64,000 bases of DNA from contig NZ_JAFNJS010000002.1 in NCBI RefSeq assembly GCF_019024325.1, positions 124,118 through 188,117 on the forward strand. Direction: 5' to 3'. A program made the position numbers and the translations under genes. This document shows, in pieces, positions 31,328 through 40,604 of the stretch. Position 1 is the first letter of the stretch, and every line of letters starts with the position of its first letter. The notes under the pieces are model-generated. The model was not told where the DNA came from, made no database searches, and worked only from the letters and a program-made list of their open reading frames with translations. The DNA is from Falsiroseomonas tokyonensis (lineage in GTDB: Bacteria; Pseudomonadota; Alphaproteobacteria; Acetobacterales; Acetobacteraceae).

Positions 31328-34195
31328 ATGCGACTCACTCATGCCGCCATCACGCCGTCTGCCGAAGCGGTGGGCATCACCTTCGATGGCCGCTCGATTC
31401 CGGCGCTTTATGGAGAGACGGTGGCGGCGGCGCTTTCGGCGGCCGGTGAGCTGACGCTGCGGTATACGCAGTCCGGCGCGCCGCGCGGCCTGCATTGCGG
31501 CATGGGCGCCTGCTTCGATTGCCTCGTCACCATCGATGGCCGTGCCAACCAGCGCGCCTGCCTGGCCAAGGTGGCGCCCGGCATGGTGGTGGAACGCGCG
31601 CCCCCCGCGCAGCCCGCGCCGCTCGCGCCGCCGCCGCAGCCGCAGGCGGAGGAGGTGGCATGCGACCTGCTGGTGGTGGGCGCCGGTCCCGCCGGCCTGT
31701 CCGCCGCCATCGCCGCGGCGGAGGCCGGTTGCCGCGTGGTGGCGCTGGATGAGCGCGATGCGCCGGGCGGGCAATACCTGAAGCCGCTGGCCGCCAGCCA
31801 TGCCCATGCGGCGCCGGACCGCCAGTTCCGCCAGGGTGCGGAGCTGCGGTCGCGGGCCGTCGCCGCCGGTGTCGACTTTCGGTTCGGCGCCACCGTCTGG
31901 GGCGGTTTTGGCGCGGACGAGATCGCGGCGCTGGTCGAGGGGCGCAATGTCCTGTTCCGGCCGCGGCGGCTGGTGATCGCGGCGGGCTCGCATGAACGCC
32001 CGGTGCCGATTCCCGGCTGGACCCTGCCGGGCGTGATGACCACGGGCTGCCTGCAGACCCTGGCGCGGGCGAATCGCGTCTCGCCCGGGGATCGGGTGGT
32101 GATCGCCGGCAATGGCCCGCTGAACCTGCAGCTCGCCTGCGAATTGGTCGAGGGCGGGGTGCAGGTGGCCGCGGTGCTGGAAGCCGCGCCCTTTCCAGGC
32201 TTTCGCGGGGTACGCCAGGCGCTGCGCCTGGCCGCCGGTGCGCCGGACCTGGCCTGGGACGGCGCGCGCTACCTGGCGGTGCTGAAGCGCGCCGGCGTGC
32301 CGGTGATCTGGGGCGCGCGGCCCCTTGCGGCGGAAGGCGAGGGCCGCTTCACCGCGCTGCGCGCCAGCACGCCGAAGGGCGAGATCCGTATCGCCGCGGA
32401 TGCGCTGGCGCTGAACCTCGGCTTCCAGCCGGAGACGGGCCTGGCCCGTGCGCTCGGCTGCACCCATCGCTTCGTCGATAGCGGCCTCGGCCGGCTGGAG
32501 ACGGTTACCGACACGGACGGTCGCACCAGCCTTCCCACGGTTTTCGCGGTGGGGGACGGCGCGCAGGTCGGCGGCGCGCGCATCGCCTTCGCGCGCGGAC
32601 GCCTGGCGGGGCTCGCCGCGGCGCGGGATCTGCGGCCGGGCCTGCCGGACGACACCGCCAGCCGCCGCGCCCTGGCGCGGGCCATCGGCTTCCAGGACGC
32701 GCTGTGGCGCTTCTTCGCCGTGCCGGAATTCGATGCACGCAGCCTGGCGGACAGCACCACGGTCTGCCGCTGCGAGGAGGTCTCGGCCGGCACGCTGCGC
32801 GCCGCCATGGCGGCGGGGGCGGAATCGCTCGGCGCGGTGAAGAAGGCGACGCGCGCCGGCATGGGCCGCTGCCAGGGCCGCATGTGCGGCGCGACGGTGG
32901 CCCGCATCGTCGGCGCCTCGGAGGAAGCGGGCTTCGCCGCCCCCCGCGCGCCGCTGAAGCCGGTGCCGGCCATCGCGCTCGCCATGGAGAAGCCGGAATG
33001 GGTTGAGGGCCCCAGCGCCATCCCGCGCCCCATTCTGCCCACGCACCACACCCCCGCCACCGGGCCGGCGGAGGCCTGCGACGTGCTGGTGGTGGGCGGC
33101 GGCGCGCTCGGCCTCTCCACCGCGCTCTACTGCGCCCGCGAAGGCCTGTCGGTGATGGTCGCGGAGCGTGGCGAGCCGGGGCAGGGCGCCACCACCGGCA
33201 ATGCCGGAAGCCTGCATATCCAGCTGCATGCCTATGACAGCGCCGGCGCCGAGGAAGGCCCGGACAGCGCCGCCGCCCAGGTGCTGACCATCGGCCCGGC
33301 CTCGGTCGCGCTATGGCGGGAGATCGCGGCGGAGGCCGGCGAATCCCTCGGCATCCGTACCGAGGGCGGCATCATGCTGGTCGAAACCCCGGAGCAGCTG
33401 CGGCGGCTGGAAGCCAAGGTGGCCATGGAGCGCCAATTCGGCGTGGACAGCCGCCTGCTGGGCGCGAATGAGCTGATGTCCGTCGCCCCCTACCTGGCCC
33501 CCGGCTTCGCCGGTGCCGCCTTCTGCGCGCCGGAGGGCCAGATGGACCCGCTGCGCGGCCTCTCGGCCCTGCTGGCCCTGGTGCAGCGGGCCGGCGCACT
33601 GGTGCGCGGCGGCACCACCATCGCCGCCATCGCGCGGGACGGCACCGGCTTCCGGGCGGAGACGGCGGGGGGCGGCGTGATCCGCGCCGGCCAGGTGGTG
33701 AACGCTGCCGGCCCCTGGGCCGGGGAGCTGTCCCGGATGCTGGGCGCGCCGATCCCGGTGGGGGCGGCGGTGCAGCAGGTGATGGTGACGGAGGCGGCAG
33801 GCGGCGAGATCATGCGCCACCTCGTGCTGCATGGCAGCCGGCACCTCTCCGCCAAGCAGGGCGATGCCGGGCACCTGGTGCTGGGCGGCGCCTGGCCCGG
33901 CGTGCTGGATGGGGCGGGCCGCCCGCGCAACCTGCGGCAGTCGATCGAGGGCAACCTCTTCGTCGCGGGCTCTGTCCTGCCGGCCCTGGCGGGGCTGCAT
34001 GTGATCCGCGCCTGGACCGGGCTGAATGTGCAAGTGCCGGGGCCGATCCTGGGGGCGGACAGCCGGGTGCCGGGGCTGCACCATGCGGTGACGTTCAACG
34101 GTTGGACGCTGGGGCCCATCGCCGGGCGGCTGGTGGCGGAGGGAATCCGGGGCGGCGCCGGGGTCGGGCAGGCCTTTTCCCCCAACCGCTTCTGA
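31328..34195 (+). CDS. Three-module fusion: [2Fe-2S] + FAD-oxidoreductase + BFD + DAO (HcnABC / D-hydroxyproline dehydrogenase type)
   Basis: A 955-residue fusion. Residues 10-90: HcnA-like 2Fe-2S domain with Cys57, Cys62, Cys65 and Cys78 (HCGMGACFDC...C). Residues 112-440: Rossmann FAD domain (DLLVVGAGPAGLSAA) like HcnB/OoxA. Residues 475-530: BFD-type cluster with C480xC482 and C515xxxxC520. Residues 583-950: D-amino-acid-oxidase-like FAD domain (CDVLVVGGGALGLSTAL) like HcnC/OoxB/LhpB. In known systems these are separate subunits of hydrogen cyanide synthase, opine oxidase or D-hydroxyproline dehydrogenase. A Pro/Gln-rich linker (91-108) and another at 536-582 join the parts. Neighbouring LhpC-like enzyme and amino-acid importer favour an imino-acid substrate. 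All flavin and cluster motifs look intact. Confidence 0.9.
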   Translation: MRLTHAAITPSAEAVGITFDGRSIPALYGETVAAALSAAGELTLRYTQSGAPRGLHCGMGACFDCLVTIDGRANQRACLAKVAPGMVVERAPPAQPAPLAPPPQPQAEEVACDLLVVGAGPAGLSAAIAAAEAGCRVVALDERDAPGGQYLKPLAASHAHAAPDRQFRQGAELRSRAVAAGVDFRFGATVWGGFGADEIAALVEGRNVLFRPRRLVIAAGSHERPVPIPGWTLPGVMTTGCLQTLARANRVSPGDRVVIAGNGPLNLQLACELVEGGVQVAAVLEAAPFPGFRGVRQALRLAAGAPDLAWDGARYLAVLKRAGVPVIWGARPLAAEGEGRFTALRASTPKGEIRIAADALALNLGFQPETGLARALGCTHRFVDSGLGRLETVTDTDGRTSLPTVFAVGDGAQVGGARIAFARGRLAGLAAARDLRPGLPDDTASRRALARAIGFQDALWRFFAVPEFDARSLADSTTVCRCEEVSAGTLRAAMAAGAESLGAVKKATRAGMGRCQGRMCGATVARIVGASEEAGFAAPRAPLKPVPAIALAMEKPEWVEGPSAIPRPILPTHHTPATGPAEACDVLVVGGGALGLSTALYCAREGLSVMVAERGEPGQGATTGNAGSLHIQLHAYDSAGAEEGPDSAAAQVLTIGPASVALWREIAAEAGESLGIRTEGGIMLVETPEQLRRLEAKVAMERQFGVDSRLLGANELMSVAPYLAPGFAGAAFCAPEGQMDPLRGLSALLALVQRAGALVRGGTTIAAIARDGTGFRAETAGGGVIRAGQVVNAAGPWAGELSRMLGAPIPVGAAVQQVMVTEAAGGEIMRHLVLHGSRHLSAKQGDAGHLVLGGAWPGVLDGAGRPRNLRQSIEGNLFVAGSVLPALAGLHVIRAWTGLNVQVPGPILGADSRVPGLHHAVTFNGWTLGPIAGRLVAEGIRGGAGVGQAFSPNRF

Positions 34196-34210
34196 GCGCG
34201 CTGCCGCCGC

Positions 34211-35203
34211 TCAATGCAACCTCGGCGCCTTCAAGAACTTGCTCCGATCCGCGCTGACCACCGGCAGCACCAGCCGCCGCCCGTCCCGCTCCGCCGCCAC
34301 ATTCACCGAAACCCCCGCCGCGCCGCGCGACCACAGGCTGCGCCATAGCGCCGCCAAGTCCGGCGCCTCGCTGTCATCCAGGCCGAGGATGCGGTCGCCC
34401 GGGCGAATGCCCGCGCGCTCCGCCGGCCCCTTGGCGGCGACGGAGGCCACGACCACCCCCTCCTCCTGGTCCGCGCAATAGACGCCGAGCCAGGGCCGCG
34501 GCGGCTTGTTGACGCGGCCATAGGCCAGCAGGTCGTCCAGGATCGGGTGCAGCAGGCCGATCGGCACCACCAGGTTCAGGTCCAGCTTGCGGCCCTTCTG
34601 GTCGCGATGCTGCAGCACCAGCGACCCGATGCCGAGCAGCGATCCCTCTGGCCCGATCAGCCCCGCCCCGCCCCAGGAAGGATGCGCCGGGGCGGTGAAC
34701 AGCGCCTCCTCCAGCAGGTATTCCCAGTAGCCGGCGAAAGGCTCCTTCGCCACCACGGAGCAGGCCAGCGCACCGCCGCCGGCGGCGGTGCGGCCGGGCT
34801 GCGGCGCGGCGGCCAGCACGGTCTGCACCCCGGCCTCCGGCAGGGCGGCGGGGCCGAGCGGCATGGCCGGCGCCTCCAGCCGCCCCAGCGCCTGCACCAG
34901 GCCGAAGCCGCTTTCGAAGTCATAGGCCAGCGCATGGCCGGGCACGACGCGCCCCGCGGCGGTCTTGATCCAGATGCTGTCGGCTTCCCCGATCAGGTAG
35001 CCGATGGTCAGCACCAGCCCATCCTCCCGGATCACCACGCCGCTGCCCTCCCGCTCCGTCCCCAGGGTGCGGGCGGAGAAGGCATCGGCGGGCACGCGGG
35101 TCTTCAGGCTGACCACGGAGGACAGCGCGCGCGCCAGGTCGAAGCTGTAGTCGGCCGGATCGGGCCGCAGATCCTCGGGGATGTTCCAGTCCTCGTCCGC
35201 CAT
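34211..35203 (-). CDS. HtrA-like protein with degenerate protease domain and PDZ domain
   Basis: A 330-residue protein: trypsin-like (S1C) fold about residues 25-225, PDZ about 236-318 (RPWLGVYCADQEEGVVVASVAAKGPAERAGIRPGDRILGLDD). The catalytic triad looks lost: the His loop reads LTIGYLIGEA where active enzymes have LTNNHV, the Asp strand reads YDFESGFGLVQ, and the Ser loop reads HPSWGGAGLIG in place of GNSGGPL. No signal peptide. So it is probably a non-proteolytic peptide-binding scaffold acting in the cytoplasm. The start is ATG 35203; the ORF could be extended upstream but without any signal for translation. It converges on the flavoenzyme gene. Confidence 0.8.
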   Translation of the reverse strand: MADEDWNIPEDLRPDPADYSFDLARALSSVVSLKTRVPADAFSARTLGTEREGSGVVIREDGLVLTIGYLIGEADSIWIKTAAGRVVPGHALAYDFESGFGLVQALGRLEAPAMPLGPAALPEAGVQTVLAAAPQPGRTAAGGGALACSVVAKEPFAGYWEYLLEEALFTAPAHPSWGGAGLIGPEGSLLGIGSLVLQHRDQKGRKLDLNLVVPIGLLHPILDDLLAYGRVNKPPRPWLGVYCADQEEGVVVASVAAKGPAERAGIRPGDRILGLDDSEAPDLAALWRSLWSRGAAGVSVNVAAERDGRRLVLPVVSADRSKFLKAPRLH

Positions 35204-35304
35204 CAATCCACCCGTGCCTGGTCGCAGGATTCTAGTGCAAATGCGCCACGAGCCAAACCTCGGCGCCGGTGGTCGGGTTTCCGAAGATGTCGCGACAGCG
35301 CGGT

Positions 35305-35688
35305 TCAGTAGAGTCCGGCGCTGACAGCCGATGGGGCAGCCGATGGGGCAGCCGGTGCGACAGCCTGCTGGGCCGGTTCCGGCGGCGGCACGGGCGTGCC
35401 CGCCAGCAGCGGCTCCTCGCCCGTCTCTGCCGCATTGGTCCGGGGGCAGCGGAAGGCGATGGTATAGTCGCGGTCGCCGATCTGCGTGCGGGTCGGCGCG
35501 AAGCCGCGCCCCAGCCCGGTGCAATGGCGGCGCGCCCGGTCCACGCCCAGCCGCGCCGCCGTGGCGGCCGTGCTGGCATGGCTGGTCAGGCCATAGACCT
35601 CCGGCGCCAGCTCGGCGACCGGGCTGGCGGAGCTGCAGGCGCCAAGGGCCAGCAGCAGAAACAGGGCAGCGGGGCGTGGCAGGGTCAT
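35305..35688 (-). CDS. Small lipoprotein of unknown function
   Basis: A 127-residue lipoprotein. MTLPRPAALFLLLALGACSS contains a lipobox with the acylated Cys at residue 18, so the mature protein is membrane-anchored. The middle has two Cys (RHCTGLG, AFRCPRT) that may pair, and the C-terminal third is Ala/Pro-rich and disordered. ATG 35688 follows GTGGAG. I do not recognise the family. Stretches of Pro and Ala at the C-terminus could reach across the periplasm. Confidence 0.75.
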   Translation of the reverse strand: MTLPRPAALFLLLALGACSSASPVAELAPEVYGLTSHASTAATAARLGVDRARRHCTGLGRGFAPTRTQIGDRDYTIAFRCPRTNAAETGEEPLLAGTPVPPPEPAQQAVAPAAPSAAPSAVSAGLY

Positions 35689-35741
35689 GGGCTCCACGGA
35701 TCGTTCCGCCACCCTAAGCCCCCCGCCGCCCCGATGCCAAC

Positions 35742-37919
35742 TCAGCCGGCCGCCTTGGCTTCCCGGCGCCGCCGGTGCAGCACGAATTCGGTGTAGCCGT
35801 TCGGCTGCGCCGCGCCCTCGAACACCAGGTCGCAGGCCGCCTTGAAGGCGGGGCCGTCGAAGCCCGGCGCCATCGGGCGGTACAGCGGGTCGCCGGCATT
35901 CTGGCCATCCACCACCCCGGCCATGCGCCGCATCGTCTCCTCCACCTGAGCGCGGGAGACGACGCCATGGCGCAGCCAGTTGGCTATGTGCTGGGCGGAA
36001 ATGCGCAGCGTGGCGCGGTCCTCCATCAGCCCGACATCGTTGATGTCCGGCACCTTGGAGCAGCCGACCCCCTGGTCCACCCAGCGCACGACATAGCCCA
36101 GGATGCCCTGGGCGTTGTTGTCGAGCTCCGCCTGCACGTCCTTCGGCTCCCAGTTCGTGTCCTGGGCCAGCGGGATGGTCAGGATATCGTCCAGCTTGCC
36201 GCGGCGGCCGCCGCCCGCGATTTCCGCCTGGCGCGCGGCCACGTCCACCTGGTGGTAGTGCAGCGCATGCAGCGTGGCCGCGGTGGGGGAGGGGACCCAG
36301 GCGGTGTTGGCGCCGGCCTTGGGGTGGCCGACCTTCTGCTCCAGCATCGCCGCCATCATGTCCGGCATGGCCCACATGCCCTTGCCGATCTGAGCCCGGC
36401 CGCGCAGGCCGCACAGCAGGCCCACATCGACATTCCAGGCCTCATAGGCCGCGATCCAGGGCAGCGCCTTCATGTCGTTCTTGCGGACCACGGCGCCGGC
36501 TTCCATGGCGGTGTGGATCTCATCGCCCGTGCGGTCCAGGAAGCCGGTATTGATGAAGACCACGCGGTCCCGCGCCGCCTTGATGCAGGCCTTGAGGTTC
36601 ACCGTGGTGCGGCGTTCCTCGTCCATGATGCCCATCTTGATGGTGGCGCGCGGCAGGCCCAGCACATCCTCGACGCGGGCGAACAGGCTGTCGGCCAGCG
36701 CCACTTCCTCGGGCCCGTGCATCTTGGGCTTCACCACATAGACGCTGCCGGTGCGGGAATTCATCCGCTTGCCGCGGCCGGGCGGCTGGATGTCGTGCAG
36801 CGCGATGGCCACCGTCACCATGGCGTCCAGCGCCGTCTCCGGAATCTCGGCCCCGTCCAGGGTCACCACATCCGTCATCATGTGGTGGCCGACATTGCGC
36901 ACCAGCATGACGGAGCGGCCATGCAGGGTGACGGCGGACCCCGCCGGGGTCTTCCAGACGCGGTCTGGGTTCAGGCGGCGGGTGATGGTCTTCCCGCCCT
37001 TCTCCAGCTCCGCCGTCAGGTCGCCCTTCATCAGGCCGAGCCAGTTGCGATAGACGTCGATCTTGTCCGCCGCATCCACCGCCGCGACGCTGTCCTCGCA
37101 ATCCATGATGGTGGTCAGCGCCGCCTCCATCACCAGGTCGGAGACGCCGGCGGGGTCGGTGCGGCCGATGGCGCTGGTGCGGTCGATATGCAGCTCCAGG
37201 TGCAGGCCGTTGTTCACCAGCAGGATGGCGGTGGGCGCCCAGGGCTCGCCCTGGAAGCCGACGCATTGGCCGGGGCGGGCCAGGCCCACCTTCCGGTCAC
37301 CCTCCAGCGTCACCACCAGGGCGCCACCCTCGATGGCATAGGACCGGGCGCCGACATGGCTTTCGCCGCCGGCCAGCGGCGCGGCCTGGTCCAGCACGCG
37401 GCGCGCGAAGGCGATGACCTTCTCGCCCCGCTTCGGATTGTAGCCGCGGCCCTTCTCGGCCCCATCGGCCTCCGGGATCGCATCGGTGCCGTAGAGCGCA
37501 TCGTACAGGCTGCCCCAGCGGGCATTGGCGGCGTTCAGCGCGTAGCGGGCATTGGAGACGGGGACCACCAGCTGGGGCCCGGCCATCTGGCCGATCTCGG
37601 CATCCACATCGGTGGTGCCGACGCTGAAATCCTCCGGCTCCGGCAGCAGGTAGCCGATCTCGGCCAGATGCGCCTTGTAGGCGGCCTGGTCGATCGGGCG
37701 GGCGGGGTTGGCGCGGTGCCAGGCATCGATCTGCGCCTGCAGGGCATCCCGCTTCGCCAGCAGCGCGGCATTGCGGGGCGCGAAGTCGCGCAGCAGCGCC
37801 TCGAAGCCGGACCAGAAGCGGGCCGGCTCCACCCCGGTGCCGGGCAGGGCCTCGGCCTCGATGAACTGCCGGAAGGCCGAGTCCACGCCGAGGCCGCCGA
37901 TTCGGACCGATGCTGCCAC
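35742..37919 (-). CDS. glcB: Malate synthase G
   Basis: A 725-residue protein, the expected length for malate synthase G. Landmarks: [15 protein letters not shown], the catalytic-domain TIM barrel with [55 protein letters not shown] and [22 protein letters not shown]. It condenses glyoxylate and acetyl-CoA to malate in the cytoplasm (glyoxylate bypass or glycolate use). The start is a GTG at 37919 with GGGAGAG 5 nt before it; no closer ATG exists in frame. Isocitrate lyase and glycolate oxidase genes are not in the window. A GntR-family regulator diverges upstream and is a candidate controller. Confidence 0.96.
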   Translation of the reverse strand: MAASVRIGGLGVDSAFRQFIEAEALPGTGVEPARFWSGFEALLRDFAPRNAALLAKRDALQAQIDAWHRANPARPIDQAAYKAHLAEIGYLLPEPEDFSVGTTDVDAEIGQMAGPQLVVPVSNARYALNAANARWGSLYDALYGTDAIPEADGAEKGRGYNPKRGEKVIAFARRVLDQAAPLAGGESHVGARSYAIEGGALVVTLEGDRKVGLARPGQCVGFQGEPWAPTAILLVNNGLHLELHIDRTSAIGRTDPAGVSDLVMEAALTTIMDCEDSVAAVDAADKIDVYRNWLGLMKGDLTAELEKGGKTITRRLNPDRVWKTPAGSAVTLHGRSVMLVRNVGHHMMTDVVTLDGAEIPETALDAMVTVAIALHDIQPPGRGKRMNSRTGSVYVVKPKMHGPEEVALADSLFARVEDVLGLPRATIKMGIMDEERRTTVNLKACIKAARDRVVFINTGFLDRTGDEIHTAMEAGAVVRKNDMKALPWIAAYEAWNVDVGLLCGLRGRAQIGKGMWAMPDMMAAMLEQKVGHPKAGANTAWVPSPTAATLHALHYHQVDVAARQAEIAGGGRRGKLDDILTIPLAQDTNWEPKDVQAELDNNAQGILGYVVRWVDQGVGCSKVPDINDVGLMEDRATLRISAQHIANWLRHGVVSRAQVEETMRRMAGVVDGQNAGDPLYRPMAPGFDGPAFKAACDLVFEGAAQPNGYTEFVLHRRRREAKAAG

Positions 37920-38180
37920 AATTTCTCTCCCATGCTGCGCGGCGACCGGCCCCAGCCAGGGCCCTCGCCTGCCCCGGAAAGGGCCAATTCGCGCGTCATT
38001 AGGCGCAATCGGCCGGCCATCCAAGGGGCCTCGCCACCCCGGCCGCGGCTGCCGACCGGCGGGGCTCGGTCATGAACAGAGCGCAACTTGTGTCCAAGCC
38101 CCCCACGGGGCGAGACAGGTGACCAGGTGATGTGGTGAAATGACCTCACATTACACAAGACCCGTCCAAGGCCGCCGCCC
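37920..38180. promoter_or_regulatory. Divergent promoter region between glcB and a GntR gene
   Basis: 261 bp with no gene. It contains widely spaced inverted arms CTTGTGT (38085-38091) and ACACAAG (38152-38158), and a central stretch GACAGGTGACCAGGTGATGT followed by GTGAAATGACCTCAC, a locally AT-richer block with GTGA/TCAC half-sites. These fit GntR-type operators in general form; no exact match is claimed. Confidence 0.35.
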
Positions 38181-38930
38181 GTGAATGCCACCTCCGCCGA
38201 GGCTTTCGAGCCACCCGCTCCCGAGGATGCCAGCCCTGGCGACCAGCGCCGGCTGGCGCCCGTGCATCCGCGCACGATGGTCGAACAGGCGGCGGAGGCC
38301 GTGGTGGCCGCCGCCGCGCGCGGCGTCTTCCTGCCCGGCGACCGGCTGGTGGAAGCCGAGATCGCCCGCGAACTGGGCATCAGCCGCGTCCCGGTGCGGG
38401 AAGCGCTGCGCCTGCTGGAGAGCCAGGGCATCGTCGTCTCCACGCCCTACAAGGGCATGCGGCTGATGCAGGTGACGAACCGGGCGGTGGCCGAGCTGAT
38501 GCGGGTGCGCACGGCCCTCGAATCCCTCGCCTTGCGCGAAATCCTGGCCAGCGGCCTCGCGACGCCCGACCGCCTGGCCCCGGCGCGGCGCGCGGCGGAG
38601 CGCTACCATGCCGCGGCGGAGGGGCCGGATACGGCCGCGATCGTCGCGGCCGACGAGGCCTATCACGGCGAGCTCTGCCGGCTGTCCGGCAATGGCGTGC
38701 TGCACGGCATCTGGCTGAGCGTGGCGCGGCAGCTTTCCGTGGTCTGGGGCCTGGGCCATGACGTGCGCCCCAAGCCGCGGATTTCCGCCGAGCATGTCGA
38801 GATCCTGGACCTTCTGGAGCGCGGCGACCTGGCGGCGGCGCAGGCGGCGCTCGATCGCCATCTGAGCTGGCACGAGGACCTGGACTTCGAGAAGGCCGTG
38901 GACCGGCGCCGTGCGGCGAAGCCGCGCTGA
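38181..38930 (+). CDS. GntR-family transcriptional regulator (FCD domain)
   Basis: A 249-residue regulator: winged helix about 34-100 with the recognition helix in ARELGISRVPVREALRLLESQGIVVSTPYKGMRL, then a helical FCD ligand-binding domain with metal-type residues (Asp/His in IVAADEAYHGEL and the AEHVEILDLLERGD tail). FadR-subfamily FCD proteins sense organic acids or sugar acids. GTG 38181 is the start; the N-terminal 30 residues are low-complexity. Divergent from malate synthase G, it may control that gene and itself, and possibly the glutamyltransferase operon downstream. Confidence 0.9.
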   Translation: MNATSAEAFEPPAPEDASPGDQRRLAPVHPRTMVEQAAEAVVAAAARGVFLPGDRLVEAEIARELGISRVPVREALRLLESQGIVVSTPYKGMRLMQVTNRAVAELMRVRTALESLALREILASGLATPDRLAPARRAAERYHAAAEGPDTAAIVAADEAYHGELCRLSGNGVLHGIWLSVARQLSVVWGLGHDVRPKPRISAEHVEILDLLERGDLAAAQAALDRHLSWHEDLDFEKAVDRRRAAKPR

Positions 38931-38960
38931 GGCGCGGGGCCGCGAAGCCGCGCTGAGGCG
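38916..38960. repeat. 19-bp direct repeat at the end of the GntR gene
   Basis: GCGAAGCCGCGCTGAGGCG occurs at 38916-38934 and again at 38942-38960, a 26-bp tandem period. The first copy holds the last codons and the stop of the GntR gene; the second lies outside. It is a recent-looking slippage duplication, without an obvious function. Confidence 0.7.
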
Positions 38961-39029
38961 GCGGGTCTCGGGCCCGGCTTGCGGCGCCGCGCCCCCGGGT
39001 CGATCCTTCGCTTATTCGGAGGATCCCGC

Positions 39030-40604
39030 ATGTACCAGCCGCCCGACCACACCACCCAGCACTGGCAGGTCACCAAGCCCGCTGCCCGCGGCCGCCGGGG
39101 CATGGTCGCCAGCCAGTCCCGCGCCGCGGCCGAGGCCGGCATCGCCATCCTGGAAGCCGGCGGCAATGCCGCGGATGCGGCGGTGGGCATGGCCTTCGCC
39201 CTGGCCAGCACGGAGCCCTGGAACAGCGGCCTCGGCGGCATCGGCTTCGCCCAGGTGGCGGCCCCGGGCGGCCCGGCCGAGACCTTCGACTTCGGCCCCG
39301 TCTCCCCCGCCGGCCTCGATGCGAAGGACTTCCCGACCACCGGGCGGATGAAGCAGGACCTCTTCGCCTGGCCGGAGGTGGAGGGCGATCGCAACATCCA
39401 CGGGCCGATGAGCTTCTGCATCCCCTCCTCGGTCGCCGGCTATGCGCTGCTGCATCAGCGCCGCGGCCGGCTGCCGGTGGCGGAGGTGCTGGCGCCGGCC
39501 GTGGCCCTGGCGAAGCGTGGCCTGGCGCAGGACTGGTTCACCACGCTGAAGATCGCCAATGCGGCCTCCACCCTGAAGCTCTATCCGGAATCGGCGCGCA
39601 TCTACCTGCCGAACGGCCTGCCCCCCGTCGCCCCCTACCAGGGCAAGCCCGGCTTCTTCCGCCAGGGCAATCTGCCGGCGACGCTGGAGCGGCTGCAGCA
39701 GGCGGGCTTCCGCGACTTCTACGAGGGCGAGGTGGCGGCGGCGATCGCGGCCGATGTGCGGGAGGCGGGCGGCATCCTCTCCGCCGCCGATCTCGCCGGC
39801 TGCCAGGCGCGGGTGCTGCCGGCGGTCTCCGTCCCCTGGCGCGGCCGCACCCTGCACCTGTCCAATGGCCTGACCGCCGCCCCCACCTTCCGCCGCGTCA
39901 TGGCGCTGATGGAGGGGGCGGACTGGTCCGGGCAGGCGCCGGGCACCGCCTGGCACCTGGCCTTCGCGAAGGCGATGCAGGAAGCCTATGCCGAGCGCCT
40001 GGCCGGGCTGGGCGATGCCGAGCCCAAGGGCGCCGATAGCTGCACCACCCATCTGAACGTGGTGGATGCGGATGGCATGATGGTCTCCATGACCACCACG
40101 CTGCTTTCCTCCATGGGGTCCCGCGTCGTGCTGCCGCGCTCCGGCGTGCTGATGAACAACGGCGTCATGTGGTTCGACCCGCGGCCGGGCAGCGCGAATG
40201 CGATCGGGCCCAGGAAGCGCCCGCTGACCAATATGTCGCCGGTCATCGTGGCCGATGCGGCGGGCCGGCCGGAAATGGCGCTCGGTGCCTCCGGCGGGCG
40301 GCGCATCCTGGCGGCCGTCTTCCAGATGCTGTCGCTGGTCAGCGGCTTCGGCATGGACCCGCAGGCGGCGGCGCATTTCCCGCGCCTCGATGTCAGCGGG
40401 CCGGAGGGTGCGACGGCGGACCGCACCCTGCCGCAGGCGACGCTGGACGGGCTGGCGGCGATGGGGCCGCTGGAGCTGGTGGAGCATGCGGTGCTGCCGG
40501 TGAATTTCGCCTGTCCCAACCTGATCCTGGTGCAGCCCGGCGGCGAACGCATCGGCGTGACCGATGTGATGTCCCCCTGGTCCGCGGCGCTCGCCCAGCC
40601 GTGA
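39030..40604 (+). CDS. Gamma-glutamyltransferase family protein
   Basis: A 524-residue Ntn-hydrolase of the GGT family. The self-cleavage Thr339 is in SCTTHLNVVDADGMMVSMTTTLLSSMGS, and GGIGFAQV, GNAADAAVGMAFALA and GASGGRRIL are conserved substrate-site pieces; the last normally reads GSPGG. It would self-process into two chains. There is no signal peptide, unlike periplasmic GGTs, so it may act in the cytoplasm. ATG 39030 follows GGAGG. The stop overlaps the next gene (GOLPH3 family), an unexpected but clear coupling. Confidence 0.88.
   Translation: MYQPPDHTTQHWQVTKPAARGRRGMVASQSRAAAEAGIAILEAGGNAADAAVGMAFALASTEPWNSGLGGIGFAQVAAPGGPAETFDFGPVSPAGLDAKDFPTTGRMKQDLFAWPEVEGDRNIHGPMSFCIPSSVAGYALLHQRRGRLPVAEVLAPAVALAKRGLAQDWFTTLKIANAASTLKLYPESARIYLPNGLPPVAPYQGKPGFFRQGNLPATLERLQQAGFRDFYEGEVAAAIAADVREAGGILSAADLAGCQARVLPAVSVPWRGRTLHLSNGLTAAPTFRRVMALMEGADWSGQAPGTAWHLAFAKAMQEAYAERLAGLGDAEPKGADSCTTHLNVVDADGMMVSMTTTLLSSMGSRVVLPRSGVLMNNGVMWFDPRPGSANAIGPRKRPLTNMSPVIVADAAGRPEMALGASGGRRILAAVFQMLSLVSGFGMDPQAAAHFPRLDVSGPEGATADRTLPQATLDGLAAMGPLELVEHAVLPVNFACPNLILVQPGGERIGVTDVMSPWSAALAQP

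Noticed and set aside
31328-34195. Assignment of the fusion as hydrogen cyanide synthase
   Set aside because: The domain order matches HcnABC, but the neighbouring amino-acid importer and DHDPS-family gene fit catabolism of an imino or D-amino acid better; no evidence for cyanogenesis apart from a rhodanese gene 12 kb away.
35775-38075. Plus-strand frame of 766 codons opposite malate synthase
   Set aside because: Antisense of malate synthase G with typical shadow composition.
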